From contig SKLD01000062.1 of assembly GCA_007123395.1 (NCBI GenBank), positions 1 to 14,716 on the forward strand: DNA of 14,716 bases, read 5' to 3'. The DNA comes from Opitutales bacterium (GTDB lineage: Bacteria; Verrucomicrobiota; Verrucomicrobiia; Opitutales; Oceanipulchritudinaceae). Position numbers and translations under genes: made by a program. Every line of letters begins with the position of its first letter. Position 1 is the first letter of the stretch. The notes below the pieces were generated by a model. That model did no database searches and had not been told where the DNA came from. It saw nothing but the letters and a program-made list of their open reading frames with translations. This document shows, piece by piece, positions 1 to 6,824 of the stretch.

Positions 1-1368
1 ACGCTTACCGACCCTGTCGTCATGGGCCTGCCCGGCGCCCTGCCCGTTATCAACGGCGAGGCCGTGCGGCAGGCCGTACGCGCCGGACTCGTTTTCAAAT
101 CGACCATCCCCGACGTCTGCCTCTGGGACCGGAAGAACTACTTCTACCCCGATAGCCCGAAGAACTACCAGATCACGCAGTTTGCCTCGCCCGTGTGCGT
201 CGGCGGCGAGGTGGAGATCGAGTTGCCCGGCCCCTCGCGCAACGTCATGGGCGAGCACCGCGTCGTGCGGCTCACCCGCGCCCACCTCGAGGAGGATGTG
301 GGGAAGCTGACGCACGGTGCGGGCGACTCGCTCGTGGACTACAACCGCGCCGGCACGCCCCTTCTTGAAATTGTCACGGAACCCGACCTGCGCTCGGCGG
401 AGGAGGCCCTCGCGTTCCTGCAGGCGCTGCGCATGCTCCTCACCGCCGCCGGCGTATCGCCCTGCGACATGGAAAAGGGGCAGATGCGGTGCGACGCCAA
501 CGTCAGTGTACGCCCGCGCGGCTCGGAAGTCCTCAACCCGCGCGCCGAGATGAAGAACCTCAACAGTATCACCGGGGTGCGCAATGCCATCGACTACGAA
601 ATCCGCCGTCAGACCAAGGTCTACGCGCGGGGCGGCATCGTCGTGCAGGAGACGCGCCGCTGGGACGCCGCCGCCGGGCGCACAAGTTCGATGCGCGGCA
701 AGGAGGAGGCGCACGACTACCGCTACTTTCCCGATCCCGACCTCCTGCCCGTCCGTTTTCCGCGCGACGAACTTGCCCGCCTCGAGGCGGAACTGCCCGA
801 GCGCGTCTTCGACAAACAGCGCCGCTACCAAGAGACGCTCGATCTGCCCTACACCGTCACCTCCGTGCTCTGCTTCGACCACGAACTGGCGGCCTTTTTC
901 GAGGCGGCGCTGGAGGTCTACCCAGCCAACGCCAAAGGGATCGCCAACTACGTCGCCAACGAATTTCAGCGCGAGCGCGCCGCCGCTGCGGGGGAGGGCC
1001 TCCTGCCTATTGCCGCCGTAAAGATGCGCCCCGCCCATGTCGCCGAGTTGGTGCGCCTCGTCGACGAAGGCGTCGTCACGAAGCAGAACGCCAAGACCGT
1101 CTTTGTCGAATGCTTCGCGGGCGGCCGCGCCCCCTCCGAACTCGTCGAGGCCCTCGGCCTGAAGCACGAACCGGCCGACACTGGCGCGCTCGAAGCCGCC
1201 TGCCGCGAGGTCATGGCGGCCAACCCCGTCCCCGCCGCCCAGTTCCGCGAAGGCAACGCCAAAGCCATCAACGCCTACATGGGCCCGCTCATGAAAGCCA
1301 CCAAAGGCAAAGCCGACCCCCGCGCCGCCATGCAAATCCTCGCCCGCTTGGCCGCTGAGGAGGAGTGA
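1..1368 (+). CDS. gatB: Asp/Glu-tRNA amidotransferase subunit B, 5' end missing
   Basis: GatB is the subunit of the GatCAB amidotransferase that binds misacylated Glu-tRNA(Gln) or Asp-tRNA(Asn) and activates the acyl group with ATP, so that ammonia from GatA can amidate it in the cytoplasm. The frame is open from base 1, so the gene starts upstream; an internal ATG at 22 is not a plausible start because the GLPGALPVIN core motif follows at once. Other family signatures are DRKNYFYPD, YNRAGTPLLEIV, EKGQMRCDANVSVRP and AEMKNLNS. The last ~150 residues form the helical plus YqeY-type tail, ending with MKATKGKADPRAA. About 455 codons are present, so only some 30-40 residues are missing compared with the usual ~480. 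The residues before MGLPG read TDPVV, whereas many homologues have CPVC there, so that zinc-ligand pair is absent, as in some other GatB lineages. Function is certain. Confidence 0.97.
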   Translation, partial: TLTDPVVMGLPGALPVINGEAVRQAVRAGLVFKSTIPDVCLWDRKNYFYPDSPKNYQITQFASPVCVGGEVEIELPGPSRNVMGEHRVVRLTRAHLEEDVGKLTHGAGDSLVDYNRAGTPLLEIVTEPDLRSAEEALAFLQALRMLLTAAGVSPCDMEKGQMRCDANVSVRPRGSEVLNPRAEMKNLNSITGVRNAIDYEIRRQTKVYARGGIVVQETRRWDAAAGRTSSMRGKEEAHDYRYFPDPDLLPVRFPRDELARLEAELPERVFDKQRRYQETLDLPYTVTSVLCFDHELAAFFEAALEVYPANAKGIANYVANEFQRERAAAAGEGLLPIAAVKMRPAHVAELVRLVDEGVVTKQNAKTVFVECFAGGRAPSELVEALGLKHEPADTGALEAACREVMAANPVPAAQFREGNAKAINAYMGPLMKATKGKADPRAAMQILARLAAEEE

Positions 1369-1407
1369 GCGGCTCCTCTTGGAGCGGCAGATGGTCAAGC
1401 GGGCCCG

Positions 1408-1518
1408 CTCTCGGAAGCCGTCCGCGACCGCTTGCGCGAAGCCAGCACCGCCGATCTTGAACGGTGGAGTGAAGGAATCTTCGTGGCTGCGTCTGCCGAG
1501 GATCTCCTGCGCTCCTGA
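1408..1518 (+). pseudogene. Relic of a C-terminal helix, unidentified gene
   Basis: Between gatB and the tRNA, the frame ending at the TGA of 1516-1518 reads AVRDRLREASTADLERW followed by SEGIFVAASAEDLLRS. This amphipathic pattern, with ARG/GLU-rich helices, an LERW core and a final A-S-x-E-D-L-x motif, resembles the C-terminal tail of Rpn/DUF4351-type nuclease-like proteins as I remember them. No start codon or upstream domain is present: the same frame runs back directly into the gatB stop codon at 1366-1368. It therefore looks like the decayed 3' end of a lost gene, not an intact small protein. The family assignment is tentative. Confidence 0.4.
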
Positions 1519-1549
1519 AGGCGGCGCTGCGAAAAACTTGCATTCGCCG

Positions 1550-1578
1550 TTGACGCGGCGGCGGCGGGCGTCGATTCT
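1550..1578 (+). promoter_or_regulatory. Candidate sigma70-type promoter for tRNA-Cys
   Basis: A TTGACG box at 1550-1555 is followed after 17 bases by GATTCT at 1573-1578. The -35 is near consensus, the -10 matches at only three positions. The predicted transcription start falls about 10 bases before the tRNA, which fits a tRNA promoter. Confidence 0.35.
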
Positions 1579-1594
1579 TCAAGGTTTGTTTATC

Positions 1595-1668
1595 GGCGCG
1601 GTAGCCAAGTGGTAAGGCCGGGGACTGCAAATCCTCTATCGCCGGTTCGATTCCGGCCCGCGCCTCCA
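1595..1668 (+). tRNA. tRNA-Cys (anticodon GCA)
   Basis: The 74-nt sequence folds into a standard cloverleaf. The acceptor stem GGCGCGG (1595-1601) pairs perfectly with CCGCGCC (1658-1664). The D stem is GCC/GGC, and the anticodon stem GGGGA/TCCTC (1620-1624, 1632-1636) includes one G-U pair. The anticodon GCA lies at 1627-1629. The T stem GCCGG/CCGGC encloses TTCGATT. The discriminator base is U and CCA is encoded at 1666-1668. GCA reads the UGC and UGU cysteine codons. The 3' part of this gene is repeated downstream (see the repeat at 1653-1823). Confidence 0.96.
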
Positions 1669-1823
1669 CTTCGTTTCGTCTTGGCCTCCATCGCTGGTAG
1701 GTCGCTGTCGCTCCCACACTCGCTTCGCTCGTAGACCGGCCCGCGCCTCCACTTCGTTTCGTCCTGGTCTCCATCGCTGGCAGCTCGCTGCCGCAATCGC
1801 TTCGCTCGTATACCGGCCCGCGC
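1653..1823 (+). repeat. Tandem repeat seeded by the tRNA-Cys 3' end
   Basis: Two imperfect tandem units and a short third start follow one another: 1653-1735 (83 nt), 1736-1812 (77 nt) and 1813-1823. Each begins with CCGGCCCGCGC; in the first two this continues to CTCCA, so the first 16 bases equal the 3' T-stem, acceptor stem and CCA of the tRNA. Both full units then share CTTCGTTTCGTC, CTCCATCGCTGG and CGCTTCGCTCGTA blocks with scattered changes. Unit 2 also holds a perfect small hairpin, GGCAGC/GCTGCC, at 1779-1792. The copies could be remnants of attachment-site duplications or a tRNA-tail satellite; the sequence alone does not decide. Confidence 0.85.
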
Positions 1824-1908
1824 TCGTCCCCGTTACGGCATCCGGAGTTTCCGTCCGGATCGGATTTGTCGTCTTTGCAACGCGCCGGAGACAGGTTACC
1901 ATGCTCGC

Positions 1909-3246
1909 ATGGACAAAGTCTGTGAGCCTTCCCGTTCCGTTCCGGTGATCTGTGATGTGGATGTCTGTGTCCTCGGCGGCAGTTGCACGGGAGTGTTTGC
2001 CGCCGTGCGGGCCGCCCGGCGGGGCCTGCGGGTCGCGATTGTGGAAAAGACAAACCGCTTCGGCGGGGTGGCGACGAACGGCTTGGTCTGTATTTGGCAC
2101 AACGATCTCGATGACCGTTATGAGGAGCAGATCGTCGCCGGGCTTTCTCTCGAAACCGTCGGGCGCTTGCAGCGCCGGGACGCTGTTTTGGTACGGGAGC
2201 GCAATCCCGACTCCCGCTATGTGCTCAATACGGAGGAACTTACGATTGAATTGGACGGTTTGATTCGCGAAAACGGGATCGAGCCGTGGCTGCACACGTT
2301 CTATTGCCGGGCAGTGATCGGCGACGACCAACGCGTTGATGCCGTCGTCGTGGAAAACAAGGACGGTCGCGGCGCGATCCGGGCACGCGTCTTTATCGAT
2401 GCCACCGGAGACGGCGACCTCGCCAAAGACTGTGGGTATCCCTTTTCCGTCCGTCCCGATCTGCAGCCGCCCACGACGTGTGCCAAGATCGCCGGGTTGG
2501 AGGGGATCAACATGCGCGCGTTCTACAACGAGCACCGGGACGAGTTCGATGTGCCCAAAGACGCTGGCTGGAATTGCACCATTCCCCGCGGCGGTTTGGT
2601 CCGGCTCTTCGCCGAAACCCATGTCTTTGGCGCCAATGTGGCCGACGCCCGCCAATGGACGGCTGCGGAAATGGAGGGGCGTCGTCACATCCGCGCCATG
2701 ATGGACATGGTCCGCAAGCACCTGCCGGAACGAAAGAAAGACCTCTGTTTGCTCGATCTCTGCTCTTCCATCGGCACCCGGGAGACGCGCCGCTTTCGCG
2801 CCGCCTATCAACTCACTGAGAGTGACGTGCTTTACGGTCGCCGTTTCGAAGATGCCATCGCCAACGGCACCTACCGCGTGGACATCCATTACCCCGAGGG
2901 TGGCGGCCATATTTTTCGCTATCTCGACGGGCGCGAGGTCAGCATCCGTCACGACGAGCGGGTCTGGAGCCGCTGGCGTCCGGAGGGCGAGGAACCGGCT
3001 TTGTTTTACCAGATCCCCTACCGCACCATGGTGCGCCCGGAATGCCCCAATCTCATAATGGCCGGGCGGATGATCGACGCCGACCCCGGTGCCTATGGTG
3101 CCATCCGCGTTATGATCACAATGAACCAAACCGGCGAAGCGGCCGGAGAGGCGGCTGTCTTTGTTTGCAACGGCGCGCCCGCCGCCGAAGTCGACCCGCT
3201 GAAATTGCGCGAAGCCCTCCGCGACGGTGGCTCCATCGTTATTTGA
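1909..3246 (+). CDS. FAD-dependent oxidoreductase (FAD_oxidored/PF12831-like)
   Basis: This 445-residue cytosolic flavoprotein is of unknown substrate. An N-terminal Rossmann dinucleotide fold is visible at about residues 16-47: the strand DVDVCVLGG, the glycine turn GGSCTG and the acidic strand end RVAIVEK. FGGVATNGL (51-59) follows; it is typical of the PF12831 family. A second FAD contact, IDATGDGDLAK, lies mid-protein. The C-terminal block NLIMAGRMIDADPGAYGAIRV, then TGEAAGEAA, matches the family's FAD-binding end. Length is normal for the family. ATG 1909 is chosen because the Rossmann strand begins 15 residues later; a GGAG at 1887-1890 lies rather far upstream, so the ribosome site is weak. 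The gene stands alone, between the tRNA-Cys repeat and convergent rpe, so its neighbours do not reveal the substrate. Confidence 0.88.
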   Translation: MDKVCEPSRSVPVICDVDVCVLGGSCTGVFAAVRAARRGLRVAIVEKTNRFGGVATNGLVCIWHNDLDDRYEEQIVAGLSLETVGRLQRRDAVLVRERNPDSRYVLNTEELTIELDGLIRENGIEPWLHTFYCRAVIGDDQRVDAVVVENKDGRGAIRARVFIDATGDGDLAKDCGYPFSVRPDLQPPTTCAKIAGLEGINMRAFYNEHRDEFDVPKDAGWNCTIPRGGLVRLFAETHVFGANVADARQWTAAEMEGRRHIRAMMDMVRKHLPERKKDLCLLDLCSSIGTRETRRFRAAYQLTESDVLYGRRFEDAIANGTYRVDIHYPEGGGHIFRYLDGREVSIRHDERVWSRWRPEGEEPALFYQIPYRTMVRPECPNLIMAGRMIDADPGAYGAIRVMITMNQTGEAAGEAAVFVCNGAPAAEVDPLKLREALRDGGSIVI

Positions 3247-3272
3247 GTATCAGCGACGAGGTCCGGGCCGCG

Positions 3273-3977
3273 TCATGACCCAGGCCGCGAGGCCGCCTGT
3301 CCCGGCTCAATCAGCGGGGCCTCGATGGCTCGGCGGAAGGCGGCGGGGTCGGAGGCTTTGAAAAAGGCGGTGCCGGCGACGAGGGTATCGACGCCACAGG
3401 CGCGGCAGCGCGGGGCGGTGGCGAGGTCGATGCCGCCGTCGACTTCGAGGCGGAAAGCAAGGCTGTCTTCCGCGCGCCACCGGTCGAGTTGGCGCATTTT
3501 TTCGAGGGTGTCTTCGATGAAGGACTGGCCGCCGAATCCAGGCCAGACGGTCATGACGAGGACAAGTTCGACCTCGTGAAGATAGGGCCGGACAGCTTTG
3601 GCGGGGGTGCCGGGATTGAGTGCGATTCCGCGGTGGGCGCCGAGTTCGCGGATATGGCGGAGCGTGCCGGCGACATCGTATTTGGGCTCAACATGGACGG
3701 TAACGTTGTTGGATCCGGCTTTGATAAAGGCTTCGATGTGCTGGTCCGGGTTGGCGAGCATCAGGTGGGTGTCGAAGTAGAGGGAATCGTCGCGCTTGCG
3801 CAAGGCGGCGACGGTCTGCGGGCCGAAGCTGAGGTTGGGGACGAAGTGTCCGTCCATGATGTCGAGATGGAGCCACTGCACGGAAGCGCTGACGGCGGTC
3901 TCAAGCGCCGGCGCGAGGCAGGCGTGGTCGCCGGCGAGGACGGAAGGCGCGAGAAGGGTCGGATGCGGTGAAGGCAT
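3273..3977 (-). CDS. rpe: Ribulose-phosphate 3-epimerase
   Basis: This cytosolic enzyme interconverts D-ribulose 5-phosphate and D-xylulose 5-phosphate in the pentose phosphate pathway. It is a single TIM barrel of 234 residues, about the usual 220-230. Visible motifs are LLAPSVLAGD (8-17), LHLDIMDGHFVPNLSFGP (36-53), FDTHLM (69-74), ALNPGTP (119-125), PGFGGQSF (146-153) and EVDGGI (178-183). The expected metal ligands H37, D39, H71 and D180 are all present, with D39 and D180 as the acid/base pair. TVWPGFGG replaces the commoner TVNPGFGG. The ATG at 3977 is preferred to a TTG at 4007, because the ten extra residues (MCERCNTLPR) are not family-like. The gene is convergent with the preceding oxidoreductase (26-bp gap) and lies downstream of the DAO-type gene on the same strand, separated by a strong hairpin. 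Confidence 0.95.
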   Translation of the reverse strand: MPSPHPTLLAPSVLAGDHACLAPALETAVSASVQWLHLDIMDGHFVPNLSFGPQTVAALRKRDDSLYFDTHLMLANPDQHIEAFIKAGSNNVTVHVEPKYDVAGTLRHIRELGAHRGIALNPGTPAKAVRPYLHEVELVLVMTVWPGFGGQSFIEDTLEKMRQLDRWRAEDSLAFRLEVDGGIDLATAPRCRACGVDTLVAGTAFFKASDPAAFRRAIEAPLIEPGQAASRPGS

Positions 3978-4032
3978 GCGGGGGAGTGTGTTGCATCGCT
4001 CGCACAAGGCAAGCCGTCGTCGGCGCGCCGGT

Positions 4033-4049
4033 CCGATCCGCGGGATCGG
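4033..4049. repeat. Small GC-rich hairpin
   Basis: CCGATCC (4033-4039) and GGATCGG (4043-4049) form a perfect 7-bp inverted repeat around a 3-base loop. It lies next to the larger hairpin at 4053-4100, in the gap between rpe and the DAO-type gene. It may add to a transcription end or be chance in GC-rich DNA. Confidence 0.5.
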
Positions 4050-4052
4050 GGG

Positions 4053-4100
4053 CGGGCGGGGTCGGCAAAAGTATCTTAACGATTTTGCCGGTCCCGCCCG
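4053..4100 (-). terminator. 18-bp hairpin after the DAO-type oxidoreductase
   Basis: Arms 4053-4070 (CGGGCGGGGTCGGCAAAA) and 4083-4100 (TTTTGCCGGTCCCGCCCG) pair along all 18 positions in RNA, with two adjacent central G-U pairs, around a 12-base loop. The hairpin starts five bases after the minus-strand stop at 4106, as a terminator would. No U run follows on either strand, so it may instead act as an RNA-stabilising 3' end or as a factor-assisted stop. Confidence 0.45.
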
Positions 4101-4105
4101 TGCGG

Positions 4106-5152
4106 TCAGCGAAAATACCGCGTCACGTCGATCTCGCGGGGGAGCGGGGCGCCTTCATCCATCGCGGCGGCGAGGAGACGGGCGGCCCATGGGCCGTAGA
4201 GGGCGCCTTTGGACCCGAGGCCGTTGAGGATCCAGTGGTCCGGCTGTTCCGGGTGGCGTCCGGCGACCGGCCGCGTGTCGCGGACGATGGGCCGCACGCC
4301 GACGTGCTGGGAGAGGATTTCGAAGGGTCCGTTGTAGGTGGCGGCGAGGTTTTTCACGAGAGTGATGCGCGCGTCCGCCGTAGGGCCGGATTCGAATGAG
4401 GACCATGTGTAGGTGGCACCGGCGCGGGCTGTGCCGTCGGGAAGCGGCTGGATCCAGCACGGGCCATTGACGATGACGTCCGCCCGGAGGGGTTCGCCAA
4501 GGCGCACGCGCATCCATTCGCCTTTGGCGGGGTTGTGGTCGATGTTCCGCCAGAGAGGATTGTGCCGCGCCCGCCACCCCTCGCACCAGACGGTTGGCCC
4601 GGAATCGGGCAGGGCGGCGAAGGGTTCGCGGAGCATTGCTGTTTCAGGAGGATTCCAGTGTACGCGCGGATCGGATTGGAGGGTGCGGCGCATGACCTCC
4701 AGATATCCCGGGACATCCAGCCAGCCTCCGCCGTAGGTGACGAACGCACCGAAAGGCGCGCGCAGGCGGTTGGCGATGCATTGTTGCTCCGCCGGCGACG
4801 GGTCGCGTATCCAGCGGGCAGCGTCCGGTTCGTCCCGGCGCTTTTCGAGGTCCTCCGCCTGGGTTTGGTCTTTGACGATGCGGAGGATCGGGCGCGCGTG
4901 GTAGAGCGGTTCGCCGCATGCGGATTCGGCCGCGCGATAGGTGTCGAGGGCGGCGGGCAGGGCTTCGTCGAGTTTCCAGCCCACGCGGAAACGCCGGGTC
5001 GCGAGCGGGTTGATCTGCCCCGGCCCGACGGGCGAGGCCGCACCCGGGCGGACATCGTCGACAATACGCAGGCGGTGTCCGCGCCGCAGTAGTTCGGTGG
5101 CGGCGAACGCCCCGGCAAGGCCGAAGCCAACGATGGTGACGGAGGGTTTCAT
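4106..5152 (-). CDS. DAO-family FAD-dependent oxidoreductase
   Basis: This 348-residue flavoprotein belongs to the glycine/D-amino-acid oxidase (DAO) superfamily, which oxidises amine substrates with FAD. The N-terminus has a clear Rossmann motif, VTIVGFGLAG (GxGxxG at 9-14) ending in an acidic strand (RIVDD). GAASPVGPGQINPL follows, resembling the FAD-contact region of ThiO and of the MnmC oxidase domain. The C-terminus has GVRPIVRDTRPVAG and then LNGLGSKGALYGPWAA, the family's closing FAD motif. No second (methyltransferase) domain of MnmC is present. ATG 5152 is chosen because the Rossmann strand follows directly, with a weak GAG upstream; an in-frame start at 5185 would add an atypical 11-residue leader. 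It is divergent from the DoxX gene at 5248. The substrate is unknown. Confidence 0.85.
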   Translation of the reverse strand: MKPSVTIVGFGLAGAFAATELLRRGHRLRIVDDVRPGAASPVGPGQINPLATRRFRVGWKLDEALPAALDTYRAAESACGEPLYHARPILRIVKDQTQAEDLEKRRDEPDAARWIRDPSPAEQQCIANRLRAPFGAFVTYGGGWLDVPGYLEVMRRTLQSDPRVHWNPPETAMLREPFAALPDSGPTVWCEGWRARHNPLWRNIDHNPAKGEWMRVRLGEPLRADVIVNGPCWIQPLPDGTARAGATYTWSSFESGPTADARITLVKNLAATYNGPFEILSQHVGVRPIVRDTRPVAGRHPEQPDHWILNGLGSKGALYGPWAARLLAAAMDEGAPLPREIDVTRYFR

Positions 5153-5247
5153 AGATTCTCGATCCGCGGAAGGTCCCGCTTGCATACGGCACGATTCAGG
5201 GTAGGGTCCTCATCGTTTTGCATACCGCTTAAATCCATTCTAGATCG

Positions 5248-5679
5248 ATGAATTTTGCTTCTGTCAAAGACCTCTTTACGCGTCCGGAATTCGGGCTGCT
5301 CATTATCCGCGTGTCTGTGGGCGCGTTCCTTGCCTACTACGGCTTGACGAAGTTTCTCGACGGAACGGACCGGCTCGCTGCCTTGGGCAAGGCGATTGAA
5401 AATGTCGGCATTCCCGCCCCGGACGGCACACCGATGCCAATGTTCTTCGGTATCATGGCGGCTGCGGCAGAGCTGGCGGGAGGCGTTCTGCTTGTCGTCG
5501 GGTATCTTTTCCGGCCCGCCGCCGCTCTCCTCGTCTTTGTCATGACGGTGGCGACAGTGACAACCTACGGCTCCAGTGAAGGCGAAATCACTCAATGGGG
5601 GCACCCGCTGATTTTCACCCTCGTCCTCCTCGGCCTGCTTTTCACGGGGCCGGGTCGCCTGAGTATTCAGAAGGATTAA
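5248..5679 (+). CDS. DoxX family membrane protein
   Basis: This is a 143-residue integral inner-membrane protein with four predicted helices, at about 15-33, 66-87, 89-108 and 118-134. The first helix carries the family pattern R-x-x-V-G-x-F-L-A-Y-Y-G-x-x-K (RVSVGAFLAYYGLTKF). A glycine-rich second helix with AAELAGGVLL follows, then the short RPAA turn. DoxX proteins are small quinone-linked or redox-associated membrane proteins whose exact roles vary. The start ATG 5248 fits the family's short cytosolic N-terminus. The FAH gene begins 29 bases after its stop, suggesting an operon. A second, only distantly similar DoxX lies at 6825-7274. Confidence 0.9.
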   Translation: MNFASVKDLFTRPEFGLLIIRVSVGAFLAYYGLTKFLDGTDRLAALGKAIENVGIPAPDGTPMPMFFGIMAAAAELAGGVLLVVGYLFRPAAALLVFVMTVATVTTYGSSEGEITQWGHPLIFTLVLLGLLFTGPGRLSIQKD

Positions 5680-5708
5680 ATCCCGCTGCGTCGCCGCTCC
5701 GCTTTCCC

Positions 5709-6527
5709 ATGCGAATCATCCGTACGGAACTTTCCTCCGGCGAGCGCGTTTATGCCGCGCACGGCGGCGACGGAGTCTTCCGCCGCCTCGCCGCGCCGCC
5801 CTTCGAGGGGCCGCTGACCTTCGCCGAACGTCTCGAACCAAAGCGCCTCCTTGCGCCGCTGGAAGCGACCGCCGTCATCGGGATCGCCCAAAACTACCGC
5901 GCCCACGCCATGGAGATGGGCGGCGATCTGCCGGAGCGCCCCGTATTCTTCATGAAACTGCCCACGGTCGTCATCGGCCCGGATGACGCCATCCGGCTGC
6001 CGCGCGCGCTGCGCAGCGACAAGGTGGACTTTGAGGGCGAACTGGCGGTCGTGATCGGCAAGACGTGCCGCAATGTCTCGCGGGAGGATGCCCTCGACTA
6101 CGTGCTCGGCATCACCGCAGCCAACGATGTGACGGCGCGCGACTGGCAGAAGGAATGGGGCGGGGGCCAGTTTTGCCGCGGCAAGTCCTTTGACACCTTT
6201 TGTCCGCTCGGCCCCGAGATCGTGACGCTCGACGAAGCCGGCGACATCCATGACCTGCGCATCGTCACCCGCCTCAACGGCGAGGTGATGCAGGACTCGC
6301 GGACGAGCGACCTGATCTTCGATGTCGCCGACCTCATCGCGTTCATCAGCGGCAGCACAACCGTGCCCGCCGGAACCGTCATCCTCACCGGCACGCCTTC
6401 GGGCGTGGGCGTGGCGCGCACGCCGCCGCGCTTTCTCCGCGCGGGCGACGTGGTGGAGATTTCCGTCGGCGATGTGGGCACCTTGCGCAATCCCGTCGAG
6501 GAGGAGCCGGCCCCCGCCGCAGGTTGA
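5709..6527 (+). CDS. Fumarylacetoacetate hydrolase (FAH) family protein
   Basis: This 272-residue cytosolic enzyme belongs to the superfamily that hydrolyses or decarboxylates acylpyruvate-type C-C bonds with a divalent metal. The fold signature is complete: GIAQNYRAHAMEMG (58-71), FFMKLPTVVIGP (80-91), DFEGELAVVIGK (107-118), GITAANDVTARDWQ (134-147), GKSFDTFCPLGPEIV (158-172) and LTGTPSGVGVAR (226-237). The metal ligands expected from the family, E109, E111 and D140, are present with K159. ATG 5709 is preferred to an in-frame ATG at 5595, which would overlap the DoxX gene and add 38 proline-rich, non-family residues. It follows DoxX and precedes a small unknown gene. The acid substrate cannot be told from sequence. 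Confidence 0.92.
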   Translation: MRIIRTELSSGERVYAAHGGDGVFRRLAAPPFEGPLTFAERLEPKRLLAPLEATAVIGIAQNYRAHAMEMGGDLPERPVFFMKLPTVVIGPDDAIRLPRALRSDKVDFEGELAVVIGKTCRNVSREDALDYVLGITAANDVTARDWQKEWGGGQFCRGKSFDTFCPLGPEIVTLDEAGDIHDLRIVTRLNGEVMQDSRTSDLIFDVADLIAFISGSTTVPAGTVILTGTPSGVGVARTPPRFLRAGDVVEISVGDVGTLRNPVEEEPAPAAG

Positions 6528-6571
6528 CTGTTGACAGTCCCGCCGAACGGCAGCCCCATCGGTCTCTTTTT

Positions 6572-6814
6572 ATGACACCACAGGAGCAGAATTTCGAGGC
6601 CTACAAGAAAGCCGAGACCAAGGCGCTGGAGATTGTCGCCGCGATGAAGTCCGTCTCACCGCGCGTCGTGGACGTTGAACTCGCCCTCCTTGTCGCCGTC
6701 TTTGAACTGCACAAAGGCACGCTGCCCCCGCAAACCACGGCCAAGATTATCCAAGGCCACTTGCAGACTCTCGTGCCCCACTACGAGGGATCGTCGGGCG
6801 GCCCGGATAATTGA
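6572..6814 (+). CDS. Hypothetical 80-residue protein
   Basis: I do not recognise this protein. It is predicted to be soluble and largely helical: a charged first helix (about 4-25, QNFEAYKKAETKALEIV), a hydrophobic second helix (about 32-46, VDVELALLVAVFELHKG) and a third after LPPQT (KIIQGHLQTLVPHY). It has no signal peptide, cysteine or known motif. ATG 6572 is chosen because translation from a TTG at 6524 would start inside the end of the FAH gene. A GGAG lies inside the reading frame, not before it, so the ribosome site is unclear. It follows FAH by 44 bases and converges with DoxX2 with only 10 bases between. Codon use resembles its neighbours, which supports it being real. Confidence 0.65.
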   Translation: MTPQEQNFEAYKKAETKALEIVAAMKSVSPRVVDVELALLVAVFELHKGTLPPQTTAKIIQGHLQTLVPHYEGSSGGPDN

Positions 6815-6824
6815 GCCCGTCCAC

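Noticed and set aside
1636..3129. A 497-residue open frame on the minus strand, longer than the gene opposite it
   Set aside because: It is antisense to the clear FAD oxidoreductase and runs on through the tRNA-Cys repeat. Its peptide is repetitive, with EVEARAG-type stretches from the repeat, and shows no domain. High GC content keeps such frames open.
6526..6539. Palindrome GACTGTTGACAGTC with an internal TTGACA, overlapping the FAH stop
   Set aside because: No matching -10 lies at the right distance, and arms this short are common by chance.
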